From Diploscapter coronatus (lineage: Eukaryota; Nematoda; Chromadorea; Rhabditida; Rhabditidae): a DNA stretch of 64,000 nt. The notes beneath the pieces were generated by a model. It was given only the letters and a program-made list of their open reading frames with translations, searched no databases and had not been told where the DNA came from. The stretch lies in assembly GCA_964036155.1 (NCBI GenBank), contig OZ038422.1, positions 23,521,201 through 23,585,200 of the forward strand, read 5' to 3'. Below are positions 36,263 through 48,623 of the stretch, one piece after another. The translations under genes were made by a program, and so were the position numbers. Each line of letters starts with the position of its first letter. The first letter of the stretch is position 1.

Positions 36263-39200
36263 ATGAGCTTCACTTCCAAGGAACTCAACTATCTCATCTG
36301 GAGATATCTACAGGAATCAGGTACACTTAAGAATTTCTTATTTTAAAATTGTTTGCTTAAATTTATGCTAATGTTATGGTCATGAGTTATGGAATTCCGG
36401 CAACTTGTCTCACTTTCATCTGCTTTTATGATATCATCTTGATACAGCGCTATCTGGAAGTTGACTAATTTGACAGAAATGTGATTTTAGGGGCTAAATT
36501 TAAAATTTCGAGTTAGAAAGAGGAAGATAATCTGAGCTTTTTGTTGGTTAATTCGGATTATGTTGGTTCGAAATTATAAAACGCGATGTTGATGACAATT
36601 CTCAGAATTCATTTGCACCTTGTTTAACTTTCCCTTTCATTTATTTGCAACTCGAAATGTTCGATTTCGGAATAACAAGTATTTTTTGGAACAAAATGAT
36701 GACGAAGTGCTATCATATCATATCAAATGATAAAAATTTTGATTGAGATTTCATTTTTTGCCATTTCAAAAGTGAGTATAGTGAATTAGAGCAGTTGTTA
36801 GATGTTAATTGGTAAGATATATTAGTCTTAGTCCTTGTCTTCATAAGAATTTACTAGCTCTCTTGGAAATAGCATAAAGAAGGGAGAGAGGAAAAGAACG
36901 GCGAAGTAGAGAGTGGAATGAAGAGAGCGCAGACAACACAGCGATAGGCGCAGAGTGAGTGTTCTTTGATCCGAAAATCGATAGATAGGCCTCATTTCTT
37001 TTCAAAACGAAGAAAAAAGTCGACTTGGGTCGAGATTTTTCGAGGAAATAGTCATTGAATTTGCACTTTTCGGACTTTCGGTTAAAAATGATGGTTACAA
37101 CTGCTTTTGAGATCGTAAACATGTGCTATTTTCGCACTATTCTGGAATAAAGATGCTAAAATATTTTAGGATAACTGAAGATAAATTTTAGGTAAAATCG
37201 TACGTTTTTAAACATTTTCGTTATTTTCCAATTTTCAAAACCATTTCCCAGAAATTTTCTAAATGTACCAACGTGGGGCTATTTTCTTGGTTACGAAAAT
37301 GTGAAAAGTGGCCCGAGAAAAGTCGGGCACGCGATTTCGTAATAGTCATAAAGTTGTCACTTTTTCGATTTTGGATTTTTACGTGCAAAAATCACACTAC
37401 ATTTATTCATCCATTAGTGTGTTTTGATAGTGGATTACACATGCAAACTTTTCAGCGCTTCGTACTTATATTTTTTCTAAAATACGCTTTATGTTTGAAA
37501 AAAAAAACGTTTTTATTGAAATTTCTTCAAAATGACGCAATTTTGTATTCATTAAAATTGAAAGGATTTTGTTTTGTAATTTTGTACCTGTAAAAAATCG
37601 AATGTTGTCCCATCTTTTTCTTTGGGGTTCTTTAGGACATATTTTTGGAGGGAGTGCTGTTACGCAAGACCAAAAATAGAGATTTAGAAAGAGGCGAAAG
37701 AGTATATGAAATGATTAGAAACGAAAGAAAAGAAAGAGAAAAAGTAGAAAGATAGAGAGAAAGGCGATAGAGTAATAAAAACGAAGAGAGAGAAAGAAAT
37801 ACTAGAAGAGACCCCTCGTGATTAGTGTTGTCTATGAGAGTACGAGATAAAGATGGAGAGGAAAAAATAGAGAAAGGGGGAATAACAGATTTCAAAATCG
37901 TATAGAAAAAATTCGATCAAAGCCTAGGTACGTGGTTGATTCATAGTGATGGAAATCGCCTGTTTACAATCAGCAAAAATCGATTTTCCGTTCGGAAAAA
38001 ATCGAAAATAACCATGACGCATTTTTGCAGTTTATTGTTTGAAGACAACAATATTTCGGTCAGAAAAAATGAGAATTTTGACCGGTTAAAATATTTCTTG
38101 CATCAAAGTTTTGGTAAATTTTGGAGGCCTCACGAATAGTCGTATGAATTATCTGGAATATTATATTAGAAATTTTTCTAAAACACTTGATCTGTGAAAA
38201 TATTTTTTAAAGAAAATCATTTTTTTTTTGTAAATTAAACCGTTGATTTACCAAATTAGGTAGTTTTGAGGAATTTAGCATTTTGTTGAGAAATATGTGA
38301 TCTGCTAAAAGAGCTTTGGTCTATTAGTGCATAGTCGTAAATTTCGATTTTCCTTCTTCCATCTCCTTTTCTTCTATTTTGATGTCCTCTCTCGATCCGA
38401 TTCTACGTGTAAACAAACACGCATTTTGAATGTCAACAACAAGTGCTTCTTTTCTTCGTTTCGAATTCGATTATCCCAGCCCCTTTTCATGATCTATTCT
38501 TATGCACGCGAGGAGATTACGTATAGATCTCGTTGAAAATTATAAAAAATCAGCGAATAATTTCCGCTTGAATAACTGAAATTCTTGATTTTTTGGATTT
38601 TCCCAACCTATAAAAATGAAAATTACAATTTCTATGAATTTTGAATTAAACAGCCTGTTTTAATGCTCTATGCTTTAGCATGTGATGAGAGATTAGATAA
38701 ATCCTCGGGTTTATACAATAACCAATCCTGTTTCTTCTGTATGCTTCTTTTCATCTAATTTTTCCATGCAATTTCTTCAGACTATATTTTCTCTTTTTCT
38801 CCTTTGAAGTATTGTGCCTTTCCCTTGACAGGTGCATTGCGGACCTGTGTTGTATTGTCGTGAGATAGATAAAAAAAGAGAAGGAAATAGTACGAGAAAA
38901 GAAAAAGAAATAACAAAAATAGTACAATAAAATGGAGAGATAAGAAGCATAAGTAGTAAAGATTTTAGTGCAAAATATAAAGAGAGAGAGGTGGTTTTTG
39001 AGAGTCGCTTTTTATTTTTAATGGGAAAGTGTCGTAAAAAACCCCGAAAATCGATTTCGGATTATGGGAAAATGATGTTTTGTTTTCAAAATGCAATAAA
39101 ATGCGCGTTTATTTGATTGGGAAAATGCTTATTGAAGAGGACATAGATCACAAATATAAATTCTTTCGGGAGAAATATCTTTGATCGAAATTTCACATTA

Positions 39201-42200
39201 CAAATATCGATTTTTTAAAACAATGAATTTATTTTGGATTTTATGTTTACACGTAACTTCAAAATTTTTAAGTTCATGCGGTCTAAATGACCTTCAAATT
39301 TCAAATTTCCGAGGCCATAATTCGATTCGAATACTTGAATGAGTCACGAAAACTTTCGACTCGAAAAACATAATTGTAGTCTCGTGCTAAAACTCAAGTA
39401 AATGCCACGAAAAAAGCTATCGGAAAATGTCTTAGCTCCGAATTTCGAACTTTAGTTATGAGATTTAGGAGATAACGAAGGTAATCTTCATCTCTCGATA
39501 ATCCTAATAAATCTCTAGCCTAATCCAAAAATGAATTAATATTACGAAAATTCAATCTTATGGACTTTTTACTGAAAAATGACGACTTCTGACTTAAAAA
39601 GTAGATATTATCGATTTTTGACGGTGACGTCATAATTTTAAAGAATTCCGAAAGAAATTTAATGAAAGTTTCTGAAAGTATGAATTTAGGACTTTTGAGG
39701 TTGAAAGTGGAAAATTCGAAACTAGAAAACGACAATTACGTGGAACGCAGATGGAGAAGGGGAAAATAGGCGCTGAATGGCTAGAGGCACGCAGAGGAGA
39801 GAGTGGGATAGCGAGAAGAGAGGACAGAGAAAATCGATAGGTGGAGAAATAGCAGGGAATGAGGAGAGACGCAGAGGAAAAGGCGGCAGGCACTTTAGGC
39901 CGACGTGTCTTTTCTCATGTCATAACACACTGCAGGGGACACTTTTCTTTTTCTCCTGTCTTGACATATTATTTCTCGATTTCCTAGCTTTTCTAACCCT
40001 TTTCTCCTTCTTCTCTTATTTCTTCATGCTATTCCTTGACTTTATGACTTCTCTAATTTCTTTTTAGATATCTTCATATTTCTTCTCTTGCTGTATCTTT
40101 TCCTAGGGCTATTTTAGCACTTTCGATCTCTCCAACTTTCTCATAACTCACATAAACAACAAAGGGGCGGAGCCTAAAGGTAGAAAAAGAACTTTGAAGG
40201 ATAATTCAGTTGAAAGGGGAGAGGAGAACAGTAGGAGAAGGGCCAAAGGAAATGAGAAAAAACTCGATGATCAAGTTTGGCCAAAGACAAAATATGATTT
40301 AGTCTGAATTTATTACAACAGAAAAGGATTTTTTAATCAAAAGTATTGAAAATCTACAAAAGAAAATGATGAACTGAAACGTAAATAAATCGTTTATTTT
40401 ATATATAAAAAAAAAAAAAAACTTTGCAAGGAAAAAATTGAAATCCTCATGAAGTTAGGAATTTTATTGATCAAAGTCATATTATTGATATATAGTAAGT
40501 AAAGGGAAATCTCATATCTTTTGTAAAGATTAGCTAAAATAACTATTCGCAGTTAAAATAAGCTAACCGCGTACGTACCATGTCTAAATTAGGCTTATTT
40601 CACCTTTCATAGAATAAAATCGAAAAATGAACATACAATTTTAAAGGAAGTTGGAATTGTTCGATTTCAGGCTTCTGCCACACAGCGTTTCTGTTCGCTC
40701 AGGAGGCCCAAGTGAACGACAATGAGTTCCACAAGCGAGTCACCAGCGGGGCACTCATTTCTATTGTACAGGTAGGAGATGTATCCCCTGGAAAAGTACA
40801 AAGATAGCTCGCACCGTGTAAAAATAGACTAAAACGGATTTTCAAGAAGTCTTTTGATATTGTAGAAAGACAATCAAGTTAATAAAAAAAACGATTTTTA
40901 AACCGTGAATTTGGAATTTTTAGCGAGGAATGTTCTATTCGGAAGCAGAGCTGTGTTCCCTCGCAGCCTCAAAAGAAGCGGACACTCCCGTTTCGAATGG
41001 AGCTGGGCTGCTCGAACGGCTTTCGCTCATCGAATGCGGTTCGTTATTATCTTTACATTTCAAAAGTTTTGGTTGGACGTTTCAAGAAAATATTAAGGAA
41101 TCATATTATCCAAACAAAAAAAAGATTTAGCGAATTTAATCCAGTTCATTTAAATATCTTTTAAAAATGGATATAATTTTTCAGTAGCCTCAGACCCGAC
41201 TCGACTGCGGCAAAACCCCTCAGCAGCGTCGGCGAACGACAAACCGTCCACGAGTGGGACGACGAATGCCGCGGGTGGCAATCAAAATACGAACGCTCCA
41301 GGCTCCGGCAATTTTCCCAATTCCACTAATCACATGCATTCACCTAGGGTAATTTTTTTTTTTCAGATTCCTATAAATCTGATAGTATGAAACCATGAAG
41401 AACACAAGGCCGTGGAATTTCCAATTTTTTTTATGTTACAACAATTTTTTGATTTTCAGACAGACCAGCAACGTGAGCGTGACCGAGAGGCTCGAGAACG
41501 GCATCAACAAAACGGCGTCGCGCCTGGGGGAAAGAAAGACGCTAAGGTAGGGAATTGGGGTATTTTGAAAGAAAACTAGGATATTTGAGATTATTGAAGT
41601 TACAGCGGGTAACGATAGTTCATTAAAAAGACTAATCCTGAGTCAGAATATAAGATTTTTGAACACGTACTTTAATCAGTTTTAGTATGCCATGATGTTA
41701 TACGGCAAAATCAGATTGATAACGTCTTGCCAAGTTTATATTTTCCGCAAAAATTCTAGGGATTTGAATGAAACCTGATAAGAAAAAACGATGATGTATG
41801 CACAATTTTACGATTAAAATAGAAATTTTTGATAAAAAAAGATAAAATGATACGATTTACTTCTAACAGTCGAATTCATGACGAATCATACAGTGGGAAT
41901 AAATTGCGCGGCAAAAGTGATTTTCCAGGCTTTTTATTTTTGGTCCTTCAAGTTAGAATTTTTCGAGTTTAGTTTTATCTTTTATATCGTAGAAATTATT
42001 TGTCTCCATCTTTTAGAAAAAAAATTAAAAAAAAAAAACGATATATTTTGCTATGAAAATGAAAATTAAACTAGGCTAAAATTTCTATAAAATCTGAAAT
42101 CCTTTAAAACGAGTTTATATCTCAACGTTTTCTCCAAAATGTATATTATTTTGTTTGGAAAGTAATGAAAGTTTCAAAATTTGATTATTAGAAAGCTCTT

Positions 42201-45200
42201 CTAATTTTGCCAATTTTCAGCTAGGCTCACCGCGCAACAACGGCACGTTGGGACTGTACGCGAAGAAGCAACAGAGCGCGGCGGCGATGAGTCGAAACGG
42301 ACAGGGCACTCAGGGACAGGGGACACACCACGAAAACGCGACTACCCTCAACGGAGGAGGCAGCAGTGGGGCTATCGGTGATCGATTTTTCCCCTTATTT
42401 TATTATTATTTTATAGAGAAAAAAACAACAACTAGTAAATAGTGAATATTTCAATGATATTTTATGCTCATTACTACTTTTTGAATAGAGCTAGAAAGTA
42501 ATCGTGTGAAAATAAAGAGCGATGAATCAGCGCAATCCAAACTTTTTACAAGACGAATACAATCGGCCCGAACTATTGAGAAGAGAATTGACATTGATAT
42601 TTCGATATTTTTTTTATAGGAAATTAGTGAAACATTTTTTTTGAAAAAATTTAATTTATGAAAGTAAACAATTTAAGGGGCGAATTCGGGCGCGCTCGGT
42701 GCATCTGGACTCAGCTCGGCCAATTCCAATTCTAATTCCAAGTCACTCGTCACTTCCGGCACTAAAAAGCCGCTGCATATCGAGAGCACGTTCACTGATG
42801 ATCAGGTTAGAAATTAGACAGAGTATTTGGAAAAAAGAATAGTTGTCAAAAAGAATCGAATAAATTTAGTAAATGAACAGTTTTGCCTTCAGATAAACAT
42901 TGCTATTTCTGTAAAGAACGTTTTTATGAATAAGTTTGTTGATTTTCAAAAAATTCGAATTTTCAGGTCCGGTATTTGAAAATGCACACGAGCGACGTGT
43001 TTATATGCGCGTGGAACCCGAAATTGGACCTGATGGCCTCGGGGTAAGATTTGTGATTTTAAATTTGTGCAAAAACTTGAGAAAAATAAGGGTTGAAGAA
43101 GATTTTTTACCAAAATGCGAGAGTATCTCTATCTTCCTCTGTAAAATCGCATCCAGGCCAAACATCGCTTTATTCACTTGAACTCTTGAATTTTCTTATG
43201 AAAGCTTTGCTTGGAATAAAATGGTATTTTTAGATCCGGTGATTCAACAGCTCGAATATGGGACCTGACCCAATCGGACGACCCATCAGTGCCCAGCGCC
43301 ACGCTCGAAAAGAAGTCCAAAACTCTCCGACATTCGACCTTAGAAGAGCGATCTTCAGCTTCGACCTCGAAACGGGATAAGGCAAGTAGTTGTTCTTCCA
43401 ATTTTAAGAAACAGAATTTGTAATATGAGGCGATTTTTGACAAAAACTCGATGAAATATTTATCAAATTTCACAGAGATGAATTTTATATTAAATTTTGC
43501 TGAAACATAACCCATTAGTTTGTTTTGTTTTAGGACGTGACGAGTCTGGACTGGAATTCGGAAGGCAATCTCTTGGCGACGGGCTGCTACGATGGGTTTG
43601 CTAGGATTTGGTCTCAAGATGGTAAACATTTGTTATAATTTATAAAAGAAACTTTCTATTGGTCTCCATTACTACGTTCAATACATAAATGGGAAAATCC
43701 CATATTTTAATGGAAAAATCGTGAAGCATATAGTTTGATTGCTTGTGACTTTTTTAAGATAATTGTTATTTTAGGCCGTCTCCGCTGCACTCTGGGAGCC
43801 CACAAGGGTCCGATCTTCGCTCTGAAGTGGAACAACAAAGGCGACCGACTTGTGTCCGCAGGCGTCGACAAGACGACCATCGTCTGGGACGCCGAAAGTG
43901 GAGGTTAATATTCGAGTTCTTTAAAGCTTTTCAAATGTTCATTTTGAACAGTGACCGACCAGTCACCAAATTCACGTAATAGACAAAGATGGGAAATCAG
44001 CTGATGAGCAATTAGAGTAATGCAAGGCTCGATCAGTAGACTATTTGAACATTTTAGAATAAGCGTGTATCTCAACGTAACATGAGAAATAAATCATCTC
44101 TAAGACAACCCATTTTCGAAACAAGAAAATCAAAATGATTTAAAATTTTTTCCCGTGAATTTAATGTAGAGGTATCATAATGAGGTTGATTGTTCTTGGT
44201 ATAGCTGATTTTTGAAACATAGGTTCCAAATTTGCAGGCCAAATGATACAGCAATTCAACTACCACACTCAGTCTGCCTTGGACGTGGATTGGATCACTC
44301 AGGTACCATATTCATAACAATTTAACCATTAGATCAAATTTAGCTTTGCGGCTAAAATGTTAGATACCCATTGACATTTTGATACTAGCGATAAAATTGA
44401 CTCGGAGTTTAAGACAATTTTGAATGCGATTGCAGGACATGTTCGCCTCGTGCTCCACGGACAAAACCATCCATCTGTGCAAAATCGGATCCGAAAAACC
44501 TATCAGGACTTATGTCGTACGTTTTTTCATCTTCTTTCTTTCGATTACATTTTTTATTTTATAAACTTCAAAGATGTTTAAAATAATCAGTATTTTCTAG
44601 TGTTTGATTTATAAATTAAGAAAAAAACATCTTCAGCAAATACCCGAGAAAGTATTTTATGAAAATATAAAGATGTTGAAATTTTCAGGGTCACAAAAAC
44701 GAAGTGAACGCGATAAAATACGATCCATATTCCGGCAAATTGGCCTCCTGCTCGGACGACATGACGCTGAAGGTAAATTAAAACGTCAATTTTTCTAATT
44801 TGTGGAGAATTTCTAGATTTGGTCATTAAATGACGATCGCCCAGTGTACGATTGGCAGGCCCACAACAAGGAGATCTACACCATTCGATGGAGTCCGAAG
44901 GGAAATGTGCTCGCGAGGTGAATTTTGAAGAAACGATTTTTTATTTATTTGTAAATTTATTCCTCCTAAGAGTTATATGGCTTATTTTCATCAATAATAA
45001 TTTAAACGATTCTTAGGTATATTTTAAAAATTTGAGTTGTTAAGATATAACATATTCTCTCAATGCTTCTTTGAGATTTGTATCATTCTTATTTTAAACA
45101 TAGTTTGTCGATCAAAATTGGAAAATATGAATAACTTCTGAACATTTCAGCGCATCATTTGATCACACCGTCCGAATCTGGGACGTAAATCGAGGCGAAG

Positions 45201-46115
45201 CGGTACGGACGCTGTCCAGGCATACAGGTAAAGGATTTCTATGTTTTTCCGCTTTGTTTCGTTGTGATATTATAAGTCTTTCGAGATGATTCGATATAGT
45301 TCCATTTTCTAATGTAATCATCTTACTTTAATCATAGGCTCAATGATTGATTTTTCAGATCCGGTCTATTCTGTATCGTTCTCCCCCGACGGCCGATACG
45401 TTGCAAGTGGATGCTTCGATCGGTCCGTCTTTATCTGGGAATTAAGTGTAAGCCATTTTTCTTTATCTTGTCTTATTTCATCTAATTTTTTCCTATAAAA
45501 TTTGACTGCAAAATTTTATGAAATTTTCATTAAAGTCACCTACTTTTTCTTCCATTTCACTATAAAAGTTTCGCTACTAATTGATGATTTTTAAGGAAAT
45601 TTTTAAAGTTCATTATCCCTTTGCAGACGGGCAAACTGATTCAAAGTTACGTGGGCGAGAAATCGCTGGGCGGCATCTTCGAAGTGAGCTGGAATTCGAG
45701 GGGCGACAAGGTCGCCGCGTCCGCCAGCGACGGAACGGTAAGACTGAGCATTTTTTTTTTTTATTAACCTCCGATTATTAAAATTTTGATGTCATCCGAA
45801 AATCTGCAACATTACCTATGAAATATCGAATTTCGTATGAATTCTCTCTAAAACCTATTCTTGATCAATAGTGTTCAGAATTTCGACTTTTAAAAATTCG
45901 GAATAAAGTTTGGTAATTCAAATTTCTTCGATCCCGGAATCAGAACTCCAAACATTCTTGTTCTTGTTTTGATTTTATAGAAAATTTTATGTGCTATCAA
46001 ATAGTTTCATAGGTGACTTCCATAAATTTTCAATAAAAGAACTTTTTTTTTTAAATCATTTAATTTACAGATCATTCTGATCGACGTTCGTGCACTGAAG
46101 AATCGAATAATTTAA
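36263..46115 (+). CDS. TBL1XR1: TBL1/TBL1XR1-type LisH-WD40 corepressor exchange factor
   Basis: TBL1 proteins are nuclear subunits of the NCoR/SMRT-HDAC3 corepressor that recruit ubiquitin ligase activity for corepressor exchange (Drosophila Ebi). Nineteen exons sum to 1884 nt (627 aa). The N-terminus is a LisH plus F-box-like module ([20 protein letters not shown]...[28 protein letters not shown]). A long Ser/Asn/Gly/Gln-rich linker (41187-42805) is bigger than in vertebrates. Eight WD40 repeats follow from [18 protein letters not shown] to [14 protein letters not shown], including [28 protein letters not shown] and [13 protein letters not shown]. Exons: 36263-36320, 40671-40771, 40924-41038, 41187-41348, 41460-41546, 42221-42377, 42678-42805, 42967-43023, 43234-43381, 43534-43621, 43775-43903, 44238-44302, 44436-44516, 44689-44772, 44817-44917, 45151-45227, 45359-45447, 45627-45738, 46071-46115. 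The intron after 43381 uses a consensus GC donor (AAG-GCAAGT). Confidence 0.93.
36321..40670. other. First intron of TBL1, 4.35 kb, purine-biased
   Basis: This intron is far longer than any other in the window. The plus strand is rich in GAGA/GAAA tracts (36860-36960, 37660-37900, 38860-39000, 39740-39890), interrupted by CT-rich patches (38750-38830, 39910-40150). A second perfect GAGACGCAGA lies at 39866-39875. I see no conserved exon inside. Alternative promoters or enhancers are a reasonable reading. Confidence 0.55.
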
Positions 46116-48623
46116 AGGCCAGGCGAAAAGGGGTGATGTCTATCAATTTTCGTACAAAACGTTCCCATAAAAGTTAGATTTTGCGCAACTTTCAAAATTA
46201 TACCAGCCTATCCTTTAGCATATGAAGAAATAATAATTTTATATAAGTTGTGCAAAATCCAAACTTCTCTTACTGTTTACTGTATTTCTGTGTTAGGGTG
46301 GCTTCTTTGTTTTTTCTTGTTTCATTTTCTTTCTCGAAAACCCAACAATTCAAAATACACAAATTCTTACGAATCCTCTTTCGCTTTTAATCGTCAAAAC
46401 TTCAATCTCAAATTCGCGAGCTCGCTCTTCACCAGCACACGTATTGTGTCTTTTGTCATACTCTTTTATCTTTATTCCTTTGAAAAGGGCGTAGATTTTA
46501 TGAAAATCATAACTTATTGGGAAATGTAAGAGTAATATTTTCCAAAAGGTCATTATTATGCACTAGAGATTATTTACTCTGAATTTTTCATATGACAATC
46601 ATTTTACAATTTCTTGAGTTAAAGTATACGCTCTTTTCCAACTTTATTGGTTACAGTACACTTGTAATAGGCTTTAGATATGCGTTTTTTCCAATATGAA
46701 AATATTTTCAATTGCATATCTTTTGCCTTATCTTTTATTTTCATTTTCTCGTTTACTTTTACCGACAAAACGTGTCTTTGATCTGAAAATTTCGGCTGAT
46801 AATTCGTAGTTTCTGATTTACAAAATTTATTCATTTCCTGTAATTTTGTTAACGAATTCTCTTGTAACACATAAATCAATTTTCTCCGCTCCATACATTT
46901 TCTTTTAATACCTCTATTTTATATCGACTATTTCACTGTAATTATTTCAAAAATACGAGTTTTAATATTTTTAAATCAGTGAAAATAATCGTTTAACACT
47001 GTCCGCATTCCTAAAATCCCACTTTTTATTAATATTATGATTCTTTTCGGAAATTATTTCACCTTAAATCAGGAATCTTCTGAAATGCTTAATGAATGAA
47101 GTGATAAAAATAATTTTTTATCATTTTATGCTAGATTTCAAGAGCATTTCTAATGAATCTTATCGTAATTTAATTAGTTAACTCATTATGTCTATTTTTC
47201 GTTTTTTTTCAATGACACAATCGATATTTTATTCGTTGTTATCCACGATTTCGTTGATTCTTCTTTATTACTCAGTGTTTATAATCAAATCATCATTTAT
47301 TTTTACTTTTTCAGCAAATGAAGATATTAAGATAAGCTGTTTCATGAATAACACTTTTTATAAAAAAAAAAAAAACGAAAGTAGCTAATTAAAAAGCATG
47401 GAAGCCTTGTAACATATACTGAAGATATGATTCTTCAAAATCAACATTACTATTTGAGCTAATTTAATCGTATTCATCGTCGATCTAGACTAGGTCTTTC
47501 ATGACAACATTTTGGGTTTGAAGGGTACTTCCTTCCCAAATTTTCTGCTTCAAACTACCATATTTTCGCAAAAGAGTGGAGCTTGGGGCCCCTACTTATA
47601 AGGCAACAAAACGATGGTTATTCCGTGTGAAGATCAATCTTTAATTATGATATTCCAACAAGAAAATTTATTTCCAGCTTCTAACCACTAAAATCGTCAT
47701 AGAAAACAAGAACGAAAACGAAAACGATAAAAAAAATAAATATAGGATAAAAACTTGTGGATAACATAAATTTTTGGGTCGGATTGCAGAGAGAAATTAC
47801 GATAAAACAATTACAGATATCTTTTTATCACAAGAGGAAACCACGCAAAAAATGGAAATAGGTAAAATCAAGTTTAAAGAAAAGAAAATAAACCCCAGAG
47901 AAAAATAAATAAAAACGGTTTTTGATAAAATTGTATAGCACTTACTCAAAAATAATTGTAGTTTTGGAAAAATAAGTAAAACCAGAGTTTGGCATGTTTC
48001 GATAAAAGTATGTGTGGTAAAATAGCTCCATTTACGATAAATAGATTTAAAAAAACAACAATAAGAAAAGAACTTACCGCAACCTCATATCAATATTCTA
48101 ATTTTCGTGCTATTTCTATCAAATTTTGGAGAAACATCAAGAAAAATGAATTTGACATGAAAAACGGAAAAGGTCAAGCTAATAAAGCATTTGAAAAAAA
48201 AAAACAAACTGATACGTTCTTTGAGAGAAAAATACTAGTTAGGGGCGTATAGTTCAAACTATCGTCTATCCGCAAATAATTTCGATTTCAAATATTTGTG
48301 CAACTTGTTGAAACGTTCAACTTTTCACAATGATCCTTTTCAAAAATCCCCTTACAACTATTTTCTCAATCAAGGAACGAAACAACCTATGTTTTCAGGT
48401 GTGAGGCAGGCAGGCAGGTGGGTGCGCGGGTGTTTTGCAAACGGACCTGCAAAGGGGAGGAGTCCTTTTTTTTGTAGAACTTGAAAATAATATTATCTTG
48501 CACTTTTGAAGAAAGAAAGAGACGCGATATTTGTAATTTACTAGCAAAAAAAACTCAACCCCTTGCAGGTATCAGTACACAATGCGGTGTCATTCAATCA
48601 TTCCCTGCGTTCTGATCGATGAT
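46116..48623. other. Intergenic between TBL1 and STT3 (tail to tail)
   Basis: AT-rich 2.5 kb between two convergent genes. I see no conserved exon, RNA gene or long repeat. A short GGCAGGCAGGCAGG run lies at about 48406-48420. Confidence 0.55.

Noticed and set aside
43174..43629. 151-codon minus-strand frame
   Set aside because: Antisense to TBL1 WD40 exons at 43234-43381 and 43534-43621; shadow of a conserved gene.
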